In this document: piece by piece, positions 11,563-22,626 of the stretch
Numbering within the stretch: position 1 is the first letter of the stretch
Layout: each line of letters opens with the position of its first letter
Notes under the pieces: generated by a model
What the model saw: the letters and a program-made list of their open reading frames with translations, nothing else
What the model was told of the DNA's origin: nothing
Databases searched by the model: none
Assembly (NCBI GenBank): GCA_030674185.1
Contig: JAPXFY010000022.1
Span: 37,916,540 to 37,980,539, forward strand
Source of the DNA: Monoplex corrugatus
Lineage: Eukaryota > Mollusca > Gastropoda > Littorinimorpha > Ranellidae
Length of the DNA: 64,000 nucleotides
Reading direction: 5' to 3'
Made by a program: the position numbers and the translations under genes

Positions 11563-11907
11563 TTCTACTTCCCCTTAATGACCACAAAAGCTGGGACAGC
11601 TTTTTACAATGCTGTCATGACGACGACGACGAAATTGACAACTGTGACACTGTGGAGATCCATTTAGCATCGACACTGAGGGACAGTACTGTAGTTTACG
11701 TTTACTATCAAAACATATCCTGGCATCAACCAGGTCTGAGAGATACAGACACCTGCGATATTGGTCAGGAAATTGAGCAACACCCCTCAAATGACGCATC
11801 CTTAAAGAAGACGAGACTGACTATGTGGTCTCTGTCTTCCCAATGAGCCCATAGCACGGTCAACTCTGGATAGGAGCCGGTTGGGGCCGAAAGATTCCAT
11901 AATGATT
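11441..11907. repeat. C-homopolymer and a 250-bp dispersed segment
   Basis: A pure C run of about 23 bases sits at 11537-11559. From about 11640 to 11905 the sequence (for example accaggtctgagagatacag and cacggtcaactctgga) resembles 34200-34430. This points to an unidentified dispersed repeat. I see no coding frame shared between the two copies. Confidence 0.5.
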
Positions 11908-12098
11908 TTAACCCTTTGACTCCCATACCCTGTCCACCAACTGCAAAAACTTCCTTTTGATTCCTTCACCCTATCCACCAGCTTCTTGCAGGAAGCTGGT
12001 GGATAGGGTGAGGGAATAAAAAGGCAAAGTTTTTGCTTTGCTAGCGTGGTTGGCAATACAGGATGCTGGTAGACGGAGTGCGGTAGTCAAAGGGTTAA
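11908..12098. mobile_element. MITE-P, TTAA-flanked miniature inverted-repeat element
   Basis: The element is bounded by TTAA at 11908-11911 and 12095-12098. Left end CCCTTTGACTCCC and right end (ending GTCAAAGGG) are inverted repeats. The interior has a second palindrome (caccagcttcttgcaggaagctggtg). TTAA target duplication with CCCTTT ends fits the piggyBac superfamily, so this is probably a non-autonomous piggyBac derivative. No transposase is encoded. Bases 12099-12220 hold nothing recognised. Confidence 0.8.
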
Positions 12099-12220
12099 AT
12101 TAAAAGGACTGATGGGGAATCGAACCTACAACCTTGCAGTATGTGTTACGATTCCAATCACGTATATATATTACATCAAACAATCTAGATACATGCTCCC
12201 GGTACTGGCCATTCCGCCCA

Positions 12221-12890
12221 ATCGTTATTGCTATTGTTTACAGCCCAGCCAACTGCGCACAGCCATATCAGAGCTATAACCATCTCAAAAAGTACACTAT
12301 ACCTCACTGGAGGAAAAAAAATTGGAAAAGAAAATTAAGTACACATGTCAATGCATTCGCGCACATAATCTAAGAATATGCCCCTGGCGATGATCAGTCT
12401 GTCCAGTTCAGTTCATTTTGCTTATAGCCCGGCTGACTACTAGAGCCATATCAGGGCTAACACCACGTCAAAAAAAAACAAACCGTTAAGATAAAAGACA
12501 ACAGTTAAAAACCATGCTCACCGTTAACCTTGCAAATCCAAAATGCGAGTCATTCTGTCCAACTTATCACGCAGGGTATTAAAAAACCCCAAATATACAC
12601 ATAACGAAGGACGCTAAAATCACTTAAAATTGCTTCTGCATATCTCATTTCCCTAGACCCAAAAATGCACTTAATACATGTACCCAATTATCAATCCTAC
12701 GAAAAAGCACGTAAAGACATTATCGAAAACAAACAAGTGAATTGACCAGCAAGGCAAAAAACGATAGGAAGCAATGGAGCAAGGCAGAAAGAAAGACAGA
12801 AAAGAGGAAATTTCTGGCACAAAATTTCCGGAAGGCGGGGATACTATTTATACTGAAAGAGCCCCTGCAATCCCCACGGGGCATGGGTGG
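12221..12890 (-). mobile_element. SINE-B copy with nested LINE-A 3' end
   Basis: SINE-B hairpin and body run 12221-12406 and resume at about 12546-12890. The insert at 12407-12545 is a LINE-A hairpin plus short 3' UTR. The SINE-B 5' border is in the expected position (gcaatccccacgggg). Confidence 0.75.
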
Positions 12891-13500
12891 GATTAATCAG
12901 ACTTGGACCAGTTGATTAGATTGCATAATAATGTCTATCAATACCATGATTTATTGCCAGATCGATTGGTTCATTTATTCTGTCATCCTTTCACTCATCG
13001 ATCAATTCATCCTTCGATCGCTGTTTCATCGATTGATACATCAATCCACTGACTAACTCAACTCAAAAACAGTTTGATAAATTACGTAATATATTCTTTC
13101 TATCAGCACCATGTCCCAAATGGAATTATCTGTTCTGTTCATGTCTGGAACGTTCAGCCACGCTCACTTGTTCCACTCTCCTCCCTGCCTGATTCACACT
13201 GAGTTGCTCCCCTTTGAATTTCTAACTCAATTACTTCCCCTGCAGTGGCTGCCAGCAGGAGTGATTTGTTTGAAGTTAAAAATACAATATCAAGGTGAAG
13301 GAAGTTGGGGGGGGGGGGGCACACAACACACGCTTGAACGTGAATAAATGAACACGCACACGAACACACACGCCAGACACGTGCACGCACACAAACACGC
13401 GTGAGAGCGAGCACATACACACGTACATAAACTCGCACACAGAAACACGCATGCAGTGATGGGAACGACAAAGTGTGTTAGAAAGCAATAAACGATCTAT
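12891..13500. repeat. R4-like repeat (copy 3) and CA-rich tail
   Basis: 12891-13300 is almost identical to 14100-14545. Both follow a SINE-B, showing a tandem duplication of about 1.2 kb. The segment includes gaatttctaactcaattac as in R4. A G-tract (about 13308-13318) and a mixed CA region reach 13450. Confidence 0.7.
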
Positions 13501-13509
13501 TTGTTAATG

Positions 13510-14100
13510 TCATTAACTGTTATTTTTATTCATAGCCCAGTCGACTTCATATCAGGGCTATAACCATTTCAAAACATACAAAACTTCAACAGGAAAAAAA
13601 AGGGAAATTAAGTACATATACCAATGCATTCACGCTTATAATCTAACTAAATGCCCCTAGCGTTGACTACCCGTCACATTTATGGCACGGGGGAATTAAA
13701 AAACATACTTGAATACAATTTCAAACAGAACTTAGGACACTAAAATATATATGAACACGGGCCTACACAACCTAAAACTGCTTCCGCATATCTCATTTCC
13801 CTAGAGCCAAAAATGCACTTAATACCTGTACCCAATTATCAATCCTAAGAAAAAGAACGTAAGACTTTACCGAACACATACAAATGAATGGACCAGCAAG
13901 GCAAAATAATGATAGGAAAAAATGACAAAACACATACAAATGAATGGACCAGCAAGGCAAAATAATGATAGGAAAAAATGACAAAGCAACGGAGGAAAAA
14001 GGAAACAGAGTGACAGAAAAGAGGACATTTCGAGCACATTATTTCCAGAAGGTGGGGACACTGCTCATTCTGAAAGAGCCCCTGGTATCCCCACGGGGTA
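13510..14100 (-). mobile_element. SINE-B copy with a 56-bp internal duplication
   Basis: This is a near-complete SINE-B in the minus orientation. Bases around 13873-13928 are repeated directly at 13929-13984 (both contain aatgaatggaccagcaaggc), lengthening this copy. The 5' border is at about 14098. Confidence 0.8.
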
Positions 14101-14634
14101 TAGGTTGATTAATAAAACTCAGATCAGTTGACTAGATTGCATAATAATACTCAGATCAGTTGACTAGATTGCATAATAATGTCTATCAATACCAAGATTC
14201 ATTGACAGATCGATTGGTTCTTTATTCTGTTATCCCTTCGGTCGTCGATCGATTCATCCTTCGATCGCTGTTTCATCGATTGATACATCAATCCACTGAC
14301 TAACTCAACTCAAAAACAGTTTGATAAATTACGTAATATATTCTTTCTATCAGCACCATGTCCCAAATGGAATTATCTGTTCTGTTCATGTCTGGAACGT
14401 TCAGCCACGCTCACTTGTTCCACTCTCCTCCCTGCCTGATTCACACTGAGTTGCTCCCCTTTGAATTTCTAACTCAATTACTTCCCCTGCAGTGGCTGCC
14501 AGCAGGAGTGATTTGTTTGAAGTTAAAAATACAATATTAACGGGGCTGAGGGAAGTTGGGAGGGGGGGGGGGGGTGAGACACACAACACACGCTTGAATG
14601 TGAATAAATGAACACGCAAACGCACACGAATGAA
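14100..14634. repeat. R4-like repeat (copy 4)
   Basis: This is the second copy of the tandem duplication described at 12891. It has an extra small duplication (cagatcagttgactagattg twice, at about 14112-14172) and a G-tract at 14561-14573. Confidence 0.7.
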
Positions 14635-15000
14635 TACGATGTGTGACCCGTGTGTAATCTACACAACACTGTCTCGTTCTTACGGTTTCCTGCAGCAGAT
14701 TGGAGAATTTCCTTCAGGCTAGGGCGGATTTGGAAAAAATTGTTATCTGTCTGTCTGTTCCAATCCGGCTGCCACAGATTTCTCACGTAACTGTGTACTT
14801 TCGATTTGACATCTGAGTAAGGGATTAAGGACTTAGACATGTTCTCCATTGTGGCCTTTTTGGCCAGGTAATTGGCCTTTTCATTGCCTCCAATACCAAC
14901 ATGGCCAGGAACCCAGGCTAAAACAATCCCGTAACATTCATTTGTAAGAGTAAACAATGACCTTGAGAAGTACAAAATCTGGATGTTCTGTTGAAACATA
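14635..15000 (-). pseudogene. LINE-A RNase H and C-terminal fragment
   Basis: The frame read from 15000 downward contains VLAWVPGHVGIGGNEKANY, the C-terminal RNase H motif of LINE-A ORF2, followed by SLIPYSDVKSKVHSYVRN and CRLHTGHTSY. It ends without the LINE-A 3' UTR and is joined to the R4/CA sequence, so it is an internal fragment left by rearrangement. The match to the full copy is strong in sequence and order. Confidence 0.85.
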
Positions 15001-15044
15001 TGTACAAAAAAGGAGAGGGAGATTTTTAAAATGGTTCGACTGTC

Positions 15045-15345
15045 TTCGTTTCTCCTTTACCCCTTTTACTCCCGTACCCTACCCACCAGCTGGGAAAACA
15101 AACCTTTTACTCTCTCACCCTACAGGAAGCTGGTGGATAGGGCCAGGGGGTGAAAGGGTAAGTTTCTACTTGGCTGACTCACTGACAATGCGGGCTGCTG
15201 GTGGATAGGGTGAGGGAGTCAAAGGGTTGAGAGAGTTCAAGTTTACATTGCTCATAGCCCAGCCGACCACTAGACCCATATCAGGGCTAACACCACGTCA
15301 AAAAATGACAACCCGCTTAAAGATAAAAAACAGTTAAAGGGTTAA
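15045..15345. repeat. Diverged MITE-P and a LINE-A tail
   Basis: 15052-15232 resembles MITE-P (ctttt-type left end, right end ggagtcaaagggtt, inner gctggtggataggg motifs) but the TTAA ends are degraded. A LINE-A hairpin and short 3' UTR occupy 15237-15330 on the minus strand, followed by a further aaagggttaag. Confidence 0.65.
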
Positions 15346-15667
15346 GAGCGGTTAGAGAAGCTTTCTGTAGGGTGAATCAATGAACCTTATATCGTGTAGA
15401 ATCGCTTCACTGAGTCGGCAGCTGCTGTAGCTAATAGACAGACACTTAGTGCACGGTCCTTTGATGTCTGCTGCTTGCTGCAGTAAATGCTCTCTACCCA
15501 TGAACACCGTTGTCAATGGATGTTGAAACAGATTGTAAGACTCCAAGTGAGTTATTGCAACGTTTACAACGAAAAGGAGGGAAAACACTAGAACTACGTG
15601 TGTTTTGTTTGTTTTTTCGAAAGTAGAGGCATAAGTGATGTACTTCTGTTTTCCATCCAGCCTTCAC
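15346..15667. other. Unassigned sequence
   Basis: No repeat family, RNA gene or convincing coding frame is seen. Confidence 0.4.
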
Positions 15668-15668
15668 G

Positions 15669-15721
<53 letters not shown>

Positions 15722-15821
15722 GGACAGACACAGAGAGAGACGGAGAGAGAGACACAGACACAGAGAGAGACAGACAAAGAGAACGAGGAGATAGAGCGAA
15801 AGAGAGAGAGAGAGAGAGAGC

Positions 15822-15876
<55 letters not shown>

Positions 15877-16062
15877 AGACAGTGACAGACAGACAGAGAC
15901 AGGAGAGAGACAGAGTGAGAGAGAACGAGAGAGAAAGAGAGACAGAGACAGACACAGAGATAAAGAGTGAGCGAGAGAGAGAGAAAAGAGAAAAAGAAAC
16001 AGAGAGAGGGTGGTAGAGGGAGAGACAGACACACACAGAGAGGGGGTGGGGAAGAGAGACAA
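15668..16062. repeat. GA-rich microsatellite
   Basis: Long runs of GA with CAGA and AGAC interruptions cover about 390 bp. Arg-Glu and Ser-Leu frames on the two strands come from the repeat. Confidence 0.9.
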
Positions 16063-16302
16063 GATACTTGGGAGTTTAACTGTCAATATTCTGTTACGAC
16101 CCTTGCACCAAGAGGTGCATACCCGTTATATAACTTCCGTTCAATTTAACTCAATGCTCATTCAGTAATCCACACTTGGAAACTGAAACGTGCATTTGAA
16201 GGCCTGACATCATACGCCCATATGCTCCTCTCACATCCACTTAAATCTCAATCATCGGGAAGACAGATTTTTTTTTTTTCGTTTCTTTCTTTCTTGTTTC
16301 TT

Positions 16303-16371
16303 CCTCTTAGCTCAGTTGTTTAGATCAGCATGCTGATAACAGGTGTTTTAAGTTCGAATCTCCAGGGTAGC
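16303..16371 (+). repeat. tRNA-like sequence, possible SINE head
   Basis: The order tagctcagttgtttaga (A-box/D-arm-like), an anticodon-arm-like segment ctgataac and agttcgaatctcc (B-box/T-arm-like) resembles a tRNA. I could not pair a full acceptor stem, so a pseudogene or tRNA-derived SINE head is more likely than a functional tRNA. Flanking 16063-16302 holds only a T-rich stretch. Confidence 0.4.
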
Positions 16372-16424
16372 CAATGTTTTTACGGTTCAACACGGAGGCG
16401 GACGACTTTATTTTCTTTACACAT

Positions 16425-16490
16425 GGGCTGGTTGGTTCTGTTATCAGAGCCGTGGACTCAAGATCTGATATCTCGAGTTCAGACCCAGCC
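16425..16490 (+). repeat. Second tRNA-like sequence
   Basis: Ends GGCTGG and CCAGCC can pair as an acceptor-like stem. A D-arm-like segment and gactcaagatctg (similar to a leucine tRNA CAA anticodon arm) lie between them. The T-arm is imperfect. It may be a tRNA-derived repeat. The score is low because no second copy was found. Confidence 0.3.
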
Positions 16491-16585
16491 TGCAACATTA
16501 AAAACTGGCCTGTTGGCTGCCCATCTTGTTTCCATCATTCTGGTGGTTGTCAGCCTGTGTTTTGTACGTCACTTCTCTTCCTTCT

Positions 16586-17030
16586 GTTCAGTTCAGTTCA
16601 TATTGCTTATAGCCAAGCCGACTACTAGAGCCATATAAGGTCTAACACCACGTCAAAAAAACAAACAAAAAAACAACCCGTTAAAAGACAAACAGTTAAA
16701 AACCATGCTCACCGTTAACCTTGCAAATCTGAACTGCGATTAAAGAAAAACAGACGTAAAATCATATCAGGTGAAATTTATTGACCTCTTGTACAAACTG
16801 GAAAATTGCATTAGGAGGGACGTCTCGGAAGAGGTTCTTCAAGGAATCCGCCGTGTAATGCTTTTGTCTCACATCGTACAAGTCCCAGCAATCAAGGAGG
16901 AGGTATCTGTTTTTGAAAAGGTACGAGTGAGTGTAACCTACATATCACTGTCTTACGGTTTCCTGCAGCAGATGGGAGAATTTCTTTCAGGCTAGGACAG
17001 GTTTGGAAACGTTTATTATCTGTCTGTTCA
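16586..17030 (-). mobile_element. 5'-truncated LINE-A copy with 13-bp TSD
   Basis: The insertion is bounded by ttctcttccttct at 16573-16585 and 17031-17043. It contains the pentamer tail, hairpin, 3' UTR and part of the ORF2 C-terminus, and is truncated at its 5' side. The precise TSD fixes both element ends and confirms that LINE-A moves by target-primed reverse transcription. Confidence 0.9.
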
Positions 17031-17156
17031 TTCTCTTCCTTCTTCCCATTTCAAGACTTTGCCAGCGTATAGAATTTTTGCACGCTCAGAAAGTCTGCAT
17101 GATAACTGCTGGCAAATTTGATTAGAGTGTGTATGGAATTGTCCGGGTACCATGAA

Positions 17157-17556
17157 TTACTGTTATTGTTATTTTGATTCAAAGCCCAGCTGACCGCATA
17201 CAGCTATATCAGGGCTGTAGCCGTTTCGAAACAATGCTTCAACAGGGAAAAAAAGGAAAAGAAAATTAAGTACGCTTAAATGCACTTATTGTTCTTGTTA
17301 TGTAAAGCCCAGCCGACTGCGTAGAGCCATGTCAGAGCTAAAACTGCTTCAAAACATACAAAACTTCAACAGGGGAAAAAAAATTAAGCACACATATCAA
17401 TGCATTCGCGCACATAATCTAAGGAGATGCCTCTGGTGCTGACCACTCCATCCAATTTATCACAAAATGGATTTAAAAGCATACCTGAATACAAATCTAA
17501 GCGTAACTAAGGACACTAAAACATATAAAACAGGCCTAAATTACCTAAAACTGTTT
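17157..17556 (-). mobile_element. SINE-B tail fragment, then SINE-B left half split by LINE-A
   Basis: 17157-17280 is a partial SINE-B tail. 17281-17556 is the 3' half of another SINE-B, whose 5' half continues at 23156-23395 on the far side of the full-length LINE-A. The 14 bases acctaaaactgttt are present on both sides as the TSD. Confidence 0.85.
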
Positions 17557-17719
17557 CAATTCAATTCATATTGCTTATAGCCCAGCCGACCACTAGAGCC
17601 ATATCAGGGCTAACACCACGTCAAAAAGAAAAGAACAACCCGTTAAGATAAACAGATAAAACCCATGCTCACCATCAACCTTGCAAATCTAAAATGCCAT
17701 TAAAGAAAAACATGTAAAA
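17557..17719 (-). other. LINE-A 3' UTR, terminal hairpin and pentamer tail
   Basis: On the sense strand the 3' UTR ends in GTTAGCCC, an approximately 23-nt loop region, then GGGCTATAAG and CAATATGAATTGAATTG. The TAGCCC/GGGCTA arms can form a six-base stem. Other copies end in two to four TGAAC units. By analogy with UnaL2 and related LINEs, such a terminal stem-loop plus short repeat is likely to be what the reverse transcriptase recognises. That role is inferred. Confidence 0.7.
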
Positions 17720-18612
17720 TTACATCAATTGAAATCTACTGATCTCTTGTAAAAACTGGAATATTGCATCAGGAGGGACGTCTCGGAAGAGCTCCTTTAA
17801 GGAATCTGCCGTGTAGTGCTTTTGTCTCACATCGTACAAGTCCCAGCAATCGAGGAGGAGGTGTCGGATGCTCAACGGCTCATCACACGGTATACACCAT
17901 GGTGCTTCTTCATTTTTCAAAAGGTACGAGTGAGTGTAGGATGTGTGACCCGTGCGTAATCTACATAACACTGTCTCTTTCTTACGGTTTCCTGCAGCAG
18001 ATAGAAGTTCTGTCAGGTTAGGGCGGATTTGGAAGAGTTTATCTGTCTGTTTATTCCAATTCTCCTGCCACAGATTTCTTACGTAACTGTGTACTTTCGA
18101 TTTGACATCTGTGTAAGGGATCACGGACTTAGACATCTTTGCCATGCCATTGTAGCCTTCTTGGCCAGGTAATCAGCCTTTTCATTGCCTCCAATACCAA
18201 TATGGCCAGGAATCCAGGCAAAAACAATCTCGTAACCGTCATTTGCTAGAGTAGAATACAGTTCAAAGAACATCACAAGTTCAGGGTGACTAATGTTTCG
18301 GCAAGCGATTGCCTGCAAAGCAGAAAGGGAGTCAGAAAAAATAAGAAACTGTGTTTGGATTGGGACACCATTTTTAGTGCCAAAACCAGAGCAGTCAATT
18401 CAGCAGTGTAAACCGAACTTTCAGATGGAATACGTTTTAAAAATGCTCTTGGGAATCTCGGAGCAGAAGGCAGCGGCAGCCACACCTTCATCACACTTGG
18501 ACCCATCAGTGAAGATTCTGCAGGATGATGGAGATTTTTTCACACAATTCTGCATAAAACGATTTGTACGCCAGAGCACTGGTATTGTCTTTACGGAAGG
18601 AAGCAAGATCAA
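17720..18612 (-). pseudogene. LINE-A ORF2: RNase H and C-terminal domain
   Basis: Reading downward, RIFTDGSKCDEG supplies the first RNase H aspartate (codons near 18499-18516), SVYTAELTALVLALKM the glutamate helix, and FAWIPGHIGIGGNEKADYL the C-terminal histidine/aspartate motif. The C-terminal part follows (SYVRNLWQ, CRLRTGHTSYTHSY, HLLLDCWDLYDV) and ends in TAA at 17720-17722. At least three frame changes separate these motifs, so the domain is broken. The histidine/cysteine-rich end resembles the C-terminus of other I-type ORF2 proteins. Confidence 0.85.
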
Positions 18613-18895
18613 AACAAACCTTCGGTGTTTTCAACGTCCATGGTGGACTATCTGGAAACTTGGAGAAGTCGTTAACAACTGCTAAATTTATATCTGCCTT
18701 TTCTAAATGGGGACGGATACGCAGCCCAAAGGAGGAGTCACTTTTGGATGTTTTTCAAAGTCACTTTCAAATCTGGGGTTGAAGACAGTCGTAGGCTGGG
18801 TTTTCCGGTTCAGAGAACAGTTTCAAACAGAAATTTAAACTTAGTTTCAGTCTACGGTTGCTCAGGGAGGGCTCTCCCCTGCCTCTGCATACAAA

Positions 18896-20077
18896 CTATA
18901 CACAGGAGTTGTTCTGAATGCACCAAGACAGGCGCAGCCCTTGATGGTGAATGGGATCAAGTGCCTTTAGGTACGACGCTCTCGCAGACCCATATACTAC
19001 ACAGCCATAGTCCAGTTTAGAGCGAATTAAAGCTCTGTACAGGTGTAGTAACGTTTTCTTGTCGGCACCCCAGTCTGTATGAGCTACAACTCGAAGAATA
19101 TTCAGAGCTTTCTGGCAAGATGTTTTTAGATGTTGGATATGACTGAGAAAGTTCAACTTTTCATCAAAAATCAAGCTCAGAAATTTAGCTTCTTTTACAG
19201 CTGGAATGATGCACTTTCCCAGACGAATTTCTGGAGCAGCAAAAAATTCACGCAGGTTATGAAAGTGAATACACTGTGTTCTGGTAAAGGTAAAGCCATT
19301 TGTCTCTGCCCACTGCTGGATCTTATCCACACACAACTGCAGCCGTCGCTGAACGCCTGCACAGAAGCTTCCACTTGCCTAAACTGCAAAATCGTCCACA
19401 AACAGGGAGCAGTCCGAGCCCTGCTGTACTGATTTGACTATGTTGTTGATCTTGAGACTGAACAGCGCAGGAGAGAGAATGCTCCCTTGTGGTACACCCA
19501 GCTCTTGCCCATGGATGTCCGACAGAGTAGTATCAACCCGCACTTAAAACTGCCTATCAGCCAAAAATTTTTGGATAAACGTAGGTAGGTGACCCCTAAA
19601 ACCCAATTCGTGTAGATCCATAAGAATTCCTGATTTCCAAGTGGTGTCATAGGCTTTCTCTAAATCAAAGAAGATAGCCACTACATGCTGTTTCTGCAGA
19701 AATGCATTACGGATGGTTGTTTCAGGACGAATTAAATGATCTACTGTGGAATGGTGCTTGCGAAAACCGCATTGTTCTTTGACCAAGATGCCGTCATTCT
19801 CCAGTTTCCACATCAGTCTCTTACTGACCATTTTCTCCATCACTTTGCACAGACAACTGGTTAGGGCTATTGGCCGGTAATTGGATGGATTAGATACATC
19901 CTTTCCAGGTTTAGGTATAGGGACGATCAGGGCTTTCCGCCATGAGGGAGGAAAGAATCCTGTCGTCCATATGTAATTGTACACTTTCAACAGAATGTCC
20001 AAACCCTTTTCCGGGAGATGCTTCACCAGTTGATAATGAACTTCATACAAGCCAGGAGAAGAGTCAGAGCAAGTCAC
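18896..20077 (-). pseudogene. LINE-A ORF2: reverse transcriptase domain with in-frame stops
   Basis: One continuous frame runs 20077 to 18896 and is interrupted only by TAA at 19544-19546 and TAG at 19379-19381, then closed by TAG at 18896-18898. Motifs in order are PIPKPGKDVSNPSNYRPIAL, EQCGFRKHHST, FFDLEKAYDT (motif A), GVPQGSILSPALF (motif B) and LFVDDFAV (motif C, catalytic FVDD at 19391-19402). The second stop falls immediately after motif C. Thumb-region sequence (KFLSLIFDEKLNF, LIRSKLDYGCVVYGSA) follows. The element is therefore inactive although its RT motifs are well preserved. Confidence 0.9.
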
Positions 20078-20144
20078 AAGAGCGTCTTTTAATTCTCCTA
20101 ATGTCAGTGGAAGATTGTACTCTTGTGCGTTATCAGAGACGAAG

Positions 20145-21394
20145 TTACAAGCTCTTTTCTTTCACCGATTTGCGTTTCCGGAAGACCGCCGATTTATTTG
20201 CTGAGGAAGAGTTCTTTTTGATGGTAGATGCCAACATGTTAGAGATGGCTTTTTTGTCAGTAATCAAACAATCTGACACTTTCAGATGGTGGACAGAGGG
20301 ACAGGTGTTTTTCCCTTTAATTTGTTTGATAATTTTCCAGACTTTCTTTTTAGGAGTTCGGGATGTCAGTTTCGAGCAGAAGTTTATCCAGGACTGTTGT
20401 TTGTTTCTTTTAAAGATGTATCTTGACTTTGCTCGTAGTTTCTGATGAGCTCGAACATTATCCGCCGATGGACTTTGAAACACGCGACGTTGAGCTTTCT
20501 TGCGTTCTTGTTTTATCCGTTTACATTGTAAAGTAAACCACGGAGTTTTAGGCATGTGCGCTTTCTTTGATGATGTGGGAATTGCTCGTTTGGCACAGCT
20601 CATGATGATCTGCATCAGAGTGTTTACTGGATCATCACTCTGCAGGACCCTTTCTTCCTCCAAATCACTCAGGACAGCCCTCTCGAACAAATCCCAGTCA
20701 GCCCTACGAAAAACAAAGTGCTCCGGTAGAGACTCGAGTCTAACGCTTGGATTTGTTAAGACAACTGGAGGATGATCACTTCTATGGAGATCATCCAGAA
20801 CTTTCCACTCATAGTCCAAAACCAGCGAAGCATCACACACTGATAAATCCAAACAAGAAAGTGTACCTTTTGCAGGATGGATATATGTCGGAGAACCATC
20901 GTTTAAACAGCATAAGTTTAAATCGGAGAAGACATCTTCAAGCAAGAGACCTCGCACTGAAGTATCTTCACTACCCCAAAGCGGGGAATGGCCATTCAAA
21001 TCGCCGAGCAACAGAAAAGGTTTGGGAAGTTCCTCAATCAAATCAACCAGTTCTTTTTAACAGCAACAGATGGAGGGAGGTACACAGAGCAAATGGTTAA
21101 TGTTTTGTTTAGAGATACCCTTGCCGCTACTGCTTGCAAACTGGTGTTCAGATTAATAGAACTAAACAAAACGGACCTATGTAGCAGCAAATATACTCCA
21201 CCCGTTACTCCTCCATCTTTAGGTTATGCTGGTTTGGAAACAATGTTGAAATTCATTAATGAAAAACTCTTTCCTTCGCGTATTAATGTTTCTTGCAAAG
21301 CCACTACAGCAGGCTGCAGGTCACGGCAAAGTAGCTGGAGCTCCTCTAGATTGGCGTAGACACCTCATATGTTCCAATGGACTATAGACTGCAT
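20145..21394 (-). pseudogene. LINE-A ORF2: AP-like endonuclease and linker
   Basis: ORF2 probably starts at the ATG at 21392-21394 (SIVHWNI), but a TGA at codon 10 (21365-21367) replaces what should be an arginine. VVALQET, FLLLGDLNGHSPLWG, LSCLDLSVCDASL and RSDHPPVVLT are the expected APE-type endonuclease motifs, the last two lying in the frame 21041-20145. The basic, coiled linker to RT follows. A further stop lies near the middle of the endonuclease, and the frame changes before GDLNGH and again before RT. Confidence 0.85.
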
Positions 21395-21454
21395 TATTGG
21401 CGGAATTATACAAGGCATTTTAGTCCATATCTGTTTCGTCCTCCTCAACTTGCA

Positions 21455-22626
21455 ATGGAGCGTACTTATTTTCTAGTTTTTTTTTCAGCATTCCTCAGGC
21501 GGTCAGACCTGACGGCTGACCTGCCTGCAGGAAGTCCAAGCTTAGGCCCTTTAAGTGCTGGAGGAGGGTTCTTCATTTCTACCAGCATTACTTTGGACCC
21601 TACTCCATTTCCTGTGGAGCTGCTCCCGGACAGCCGGGGCGGGAGGGCGGGTTTACCAGGGAGACTGGGTTTCCCTGGGTTGCCAGCATTGACTGCTTTT
21701 GGCTGTTGAACAGCCTGGGAGGCAGCGGTTTTAACGCCCCCGCTGAGGGCCTTTGTGTCTTGCAATGTTTCAAAATTCGTCTTTGACAATGTTATTTCTG
21801 TTTGACAGGCTATGGATACTTGAACTGTTTTGACTACCGACGCATAGCTTTTGGTAGACAAACTGCTGCCCTCTACTAACCTTTTGGCTTCGTGAAAAGG
21901 TAGTTTTTTTCAGTTTTCAGGCGTTGAATGGTTTGTTCCTTTTGTCATACGGGGCAATCTTTCGAGGATGATGGATGGTTACCTCCACAATTTATGCAGT
22001 TTAGTGGATCGTCGCATCTCCCCTCATGTGCCTCCTTGGCGCACATGGCACACTTTCCAGTTTCTGTGCATCTGTCCTTGATGTGGCCGAACTTGTGACA
22101 ACGGAAGCAGCGCATTGGTGATGGCATATACAACACTTTCACCTTCAAGTTTCCAACTTTCAAGTCTTGGGGTATAGTAGGAGAAAAAACGTAAGAAAGA
22201 GCGTGTTTGTAGGGATTTTGTCGGACCCTTTCCGGAACATGGCCCGGCGTACCTCTACAACGCCCTGGCTTTTCAGTTCCGTTCGGATCTCCTCCTCCGA
22301 CACTCCTCTCAGCTCAGGGCACCTTACGACTCCTTTGCTGCTGTTCAGTCCTTTGTGTGGAGTGACTTTTATTCCACGATCAACTAGTACTGATGCTTTC
22401 AGCAAGCATCGGACTGCTTGTTATCCTTGCACTCCACAAGGTAGTCTCCGTTTCGCAGCTTTTTAATCGTTTTAGGGTTTCCTATCAAGGCTTGAAATCC
22501 CTTCTGTATGGCAAAGGGACTCAATTTCCAAATAGGTTTTTCTTCCTCAATGCCCGTCACCACTAGCCACGCCGCCCAAAAACCGGTTGCCTGTCTTGTT
22601 TCGTCCTCGGAATCGGTCAATTTCAT
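21455..22626 (-). pseudogene. LINE-A ORF1, gag-like nucleic-acid-binding protein
   Basis: Start ATG at 22624-22626 (MKLTDSEDE). An N-terminal region (FQALIGNPKTIKKLRNGDYL, then GVVRCPELRGVSEEEI) looks like the RRM-like part of I/Jockey-type ORF1. Three zinc knuckles follow at about 22116-21948 (CFRCHKFGHIKDRC, CAMCAKEAHEGRC, CINCGGNHPSSSKDC). A Pro/Gly/Lys-rich C-terminus (NPGKPSLPGKPALPP) reaches about 21466. Frameshifts near 22400 and 22170 and a stop after the third knuckle break it. Its role in the family is RNA packaging in the RNP. Confidence 0.82.

Noticed and set aside
15668..16062. Arg/Glu-rich and Ser/Leu-rich frames up to 180 codons
   Set aside because: They come from a GA/CT microsatellite. 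No start context or conserved domain is seen.
16303..16490. Functional tRNA genes
   Set aside because: A- and B-box-like parts exist but complete cloverleaf stems could not be formed. Kept only as tRNA-like repeats.
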